From NCBI GenBank assembly GCA_000739515.1, contig DF820455.1, forward strand, positions 1,148,640 through 1,212,639: a stretch of DNA of 64,000 bases, written 5' to 3'. The number at the start of each line of letters is the position of its first letter. Position 1 is the first letter of the stretch. The notes under the pieces were generated by a model. It ran no database searches. It was not told the origin of the DNA and saw only the letters and a program-made list of their open reading frames with translations. The stretch comes from Candidatus Moduliflexus flocculans (GTDB lineage Bacteria > Moduliflexota > Moduliflexia > Moduliflexales > Moduliflexaceae). Shown here one piece after another: positions 62,065 to 64,000 of this stretch. The position numbers and the translations under genes are program-made.

Positions 62065-64000
62065 ATGAAACCATGTCCAAAATGCGGGGAATCATTACAA
62101 GATCATTATTACTACCATAAATGCGGCTGGGATGAGAGAAAAGGCAATAAAGCTGATGGAACTCAAAATGAAAATCCTGTAAAAGCAGATAATCTGCCTC
62201 AAAAAGGAACTAATACCACAAGTATGAAGCAGATTGTGAGTTCATCTGAAAAAATAGGCACAATTGGTTCTCCTTCTTCAACTAGTGAATTATCACTTGA
62301 TATTCTTGCAACCGCTGTTGATAAAAGACTGGTCGGAGAATTGGCATACTTTGAATTTGTACAGGATGGTAAACCCCATTATGCACTAGGTCAGATTACA
62401 GAAGTTGAGCTTCGAAATACTTGGCTTGAAGGACCTACAATGAAATCTCTGGCGAGACAGCGAGGAACCGTGAATCCTATCAGTGGATTACAGGATACAC
62501 ACTCCGCCAAAATGACTCTCAGTGCCGTATTCAGCGATCATGGAAATATCTTTAAACAGAGCGGATTGGGAACTGTTCCAGCAACAGGAACCTCTATTTA
62601 TTTGGCGAATGATGATACAATTAACAAACTTTTGGAAATGTATCAACAAGAAATTTTTTATCTTGGACATGTGTATGGGTCTGCTCCTAAACTTCCCCTT
62701 TGGTTCAAGCATTTTGATTCTGGTAAAAATGGCGCGGGAGAAGCGTACCATCTTGGTATTTTCGGTAAAACAGGTTCAGGCAAATCAGTCCTTGCGAAAA
62801 TGATTTTATTAGGTTATGCCCGACATCCAGAAATGTCGATATTCATTTTTGATCCACAAGGTGAATTTGCTTTGGGATTACAAGAAGATAAAAAGCCTTC
62901 TCACATGGGCGAAGTTTTCTGCCAGCCAATTCTCAAGAGCCTTGGCCGAAACGTCGAAGTCTATGATTTGCAAAAGATCAAACTAGATCGATGGGAGCTT
63001 TTTACTGAACTTCTTTTGGAATTCGGATTCTTTTTTGAATTAGGCGTCAAAGCGACAGACTATCAGCGAATCCTTGCTGAGTCAGTTGAAGAATTTTTGC
63101 GAAATAATAAAGCATACAAATTAGAGAACCTTGATGAGAATGCGCTTGTAGGGGTATTGACGTATATAAAAACGAATATTCGTCGGTTATACTCCGGTCA
63201 GGCTGGTGTTGAACGAGTTCAAGAGTTTGTTGATGAAATTCTTACAAATTTAAAAACAGCCACGCCAGATAATGTTCCTCCGGCTAAAGAAAAATGGCTC
63301 AAAACGGCTCAATTTTTTATTGCTCATGAAGGCTCAAAATCTCCAATGGGTATCGTCAAATCAGCTTTAATGCTGAAAAATAATGGAAAAAGGCCAGCCA
63401 TTATTATCGATCTTTCGAAAAAGCCGATTGATATACGCCAGAGTGTCTGGGATGAAAAGATCAAACCTTTACTTATTGACCGCTTTTTGGATGCTTTAGG
63501 CCAGGAAGCTGAACTCTCCTACCAAGGGAAAACGGGTTTAAACACGCTAGTCGTACTTGATGAAGCCCACCGTTTAGCCCCTGCTGGAAAATCAAAAAAT
63601 GAACGAATCGAGCGAATCAAAATGAACTTAGTTGATGCCATTCGTACCACGCGCAAATATGGATTGGGTTGGATGTTTATTAGCCAAACACTATCGAGCA
63701 TAGATAACGACATAATCCAACAACTCAGTATTTACTTTTTTGGATTCGGCTTGAGCATGGGAACAGAGTTTCAAAAACTCCGAGAATTAGTAGGAGGACA
63801 GAAAGAAAGCCTCAATCTTTACCAACGGTTTAGACACCCGCAATCCTCCTTTGATGCTTCTACAAAGGAATATTCGTTTATGACTATCGGCCCAGTATCT
63901 CCATTATCTTTTTCAGGAACGCCTTTATTCTTAAGTGCATTTAACTCCGTAGAAGATTTTATCAAGAATAATGCTCTTGATAAAAGAAACAACGAGAAAA
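62065..64000 (+). CDS. HerA-like ATPase, partial (runs off the window)
   Basis: At least 645 residues; the stop is beyond 64000. The start is ATG 62065 with GGGAGG overlapping the NurA stop. The N-terminus is a zinc ribbon (CPKCGESLQDHYYYHKCGW), which is unusual for HerA. A linker precedes the HAS-like barrel (about 85-200), then the FtsK/HerA ATPase: Walker A FGKTGSGKS (Lys240), Walker B LVVLDEAHRLAP (Asp499-Glu500) and VDAIRTTRKYGLGWMFISQTLSSID. It would form a hexameric DNA translocase that feeds the NurA nuclease. All ATPase residues are intact. Same AT-rich composition as the two genes before it. Confidence 0.9.
   Translation, partial: MKPCPKCGESLQDHYYYHKCGWDERKGNKADGTQNENPVKADNLPQKGTNTTSMKQIVSSSEKIGTIGSPSSTSELSLDILATAVDKRLVGELAYFEFVQDGKPHYALGQITEVELRNTWLEGPTMKSLARQRGTVNPISGLQDTHSAKMTLSAVFSDHGNIFKQSGLGTVPATGTSIYLANDDTINKLLEMYQQEIFYLGHVYGSAPKLPLWFKHFDSGKNGAGEAYHLGIFGKTGSGKSVLAKMILLGYARHPEMSIFIFDPQGEFALGLQEDKKPSHMGEVFCQPILKSLGRNVEVYDLQKIKLDRWELFTELLLEFGFFFELGVKATDYQRILAESVEEFLRNNKAYKLENLDENALVGVLTYIKTNIRRLYSGQAGVERVQEFVDEILTNLKTATPDNVPPAKEKWLKTAQFFIAHEGSKSPMGIVKSALMLKNNGKRPAIIIDLSKKPIDIRQSVWDEKIKPLLIDRFLDALGQEAELSYQGKTGLNTLVVLDEAHRLAPAGKSKNERIERIKMNLVDAIRTTRKYGLGWMFISQTLSSIDNDIIQQLSIYFFGFGLSMGTEFQKLRELVGGQKESLNLYQRFRHPQSSFDASTKEYSFMTIGPVSPLSFSGTPLFLSAFNSVEDFIKNNALDKRNNEK

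Overview
This 64 kb window comes from a Gram-negative (LPS-bearing) bacterium. It carries LptF/LptG permeases, a family 9 (heptosyltransferase-type) glycosyltransferase, an alpha-2-macroglobulin with a periplasmic export signal, and a PEP-CTERM surface protein. Large hybrid sensor kinases, Ser/Thr kinases and many dispersed short palindromes are typical of big, repeat-rich genomes of poorly cultured lineages. The overall style recalls candidate phylum KSB3/Modulibacteria, but that is an impression and not a phylogenetic result.

Layout. 0-8.1 kb: a same-strand row of mostly unrecognised genes built around an AAA+ ATPase, a DUF2442 protein and two probable membrane proteins, interrupted by palindromic repeats and a nuclease remnant. 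8.5-17 kb: a secreted nuclease-like protein, a hybrid histidine kinase, a dihydroorotate-dehydrogenase-like enzyme, a glycosyltransferase and lptF-lptG. 17-28 kb (minus strand): a D-glutamate-cyclase-like protein, a Ser/Thr kinase with a DUF4384 tail, and a cluster resembling E. coli yfaATSP (DUF1175, DUF2135, alpha-2-macroglobulin with a CVEQ thioester motif, DUF2138-like). 28.5-31.8 kb: a three-gene, translationally coupled cell-surface glycan operon.

32-41.6 kb: a sugar-uptake locus. An NtrC-type regulator and an unusual protein made of an ABC ATPase domain fused to a PAS/histidine kinase lie divergent from an operon encoding a Gfo/Idh/MocA oxidoreductase, a sugar-phosphate isomerase, an RbsA-type ATPase, an RbsC-type permease and a sugar-binding protein. 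A near-perfect sigma-54 promoter precedes the operon, so the two-component pair very probably controls the transporter.

41.8-57 kb: an alpha/beta hydrolase, priA, radC, a PEP-CTERM protein behind a c-di-GMP-I riboswitch with its own terminator, a YkgJ-type protein, a chemotaxis receptor, an isolated xanthine-dehydrogenase-type FAD subunit with a cupin, and a 1666-residue DUF3686-type AAA+ ATPase. 57.3-64 kb: an accessory island. Several toxin-antitoxin modules, some visibly broken, lead into an AT-rich three-gene operon: a DUF4338 (DruA-like) protein, a NurA-like nuclease and a HerA-like ATPase that runs off the window. It is a good candidate for an undescribed anti-phage system.

Dispersed through everything are at least five families of short palindromic elements. 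One is a 33-nt palindrome present in six full-length copies; in two of these it sits inside an 89-nt unit with its own outer inverted arms. Some elements lie inside coding sequences or supply start-site sequence.
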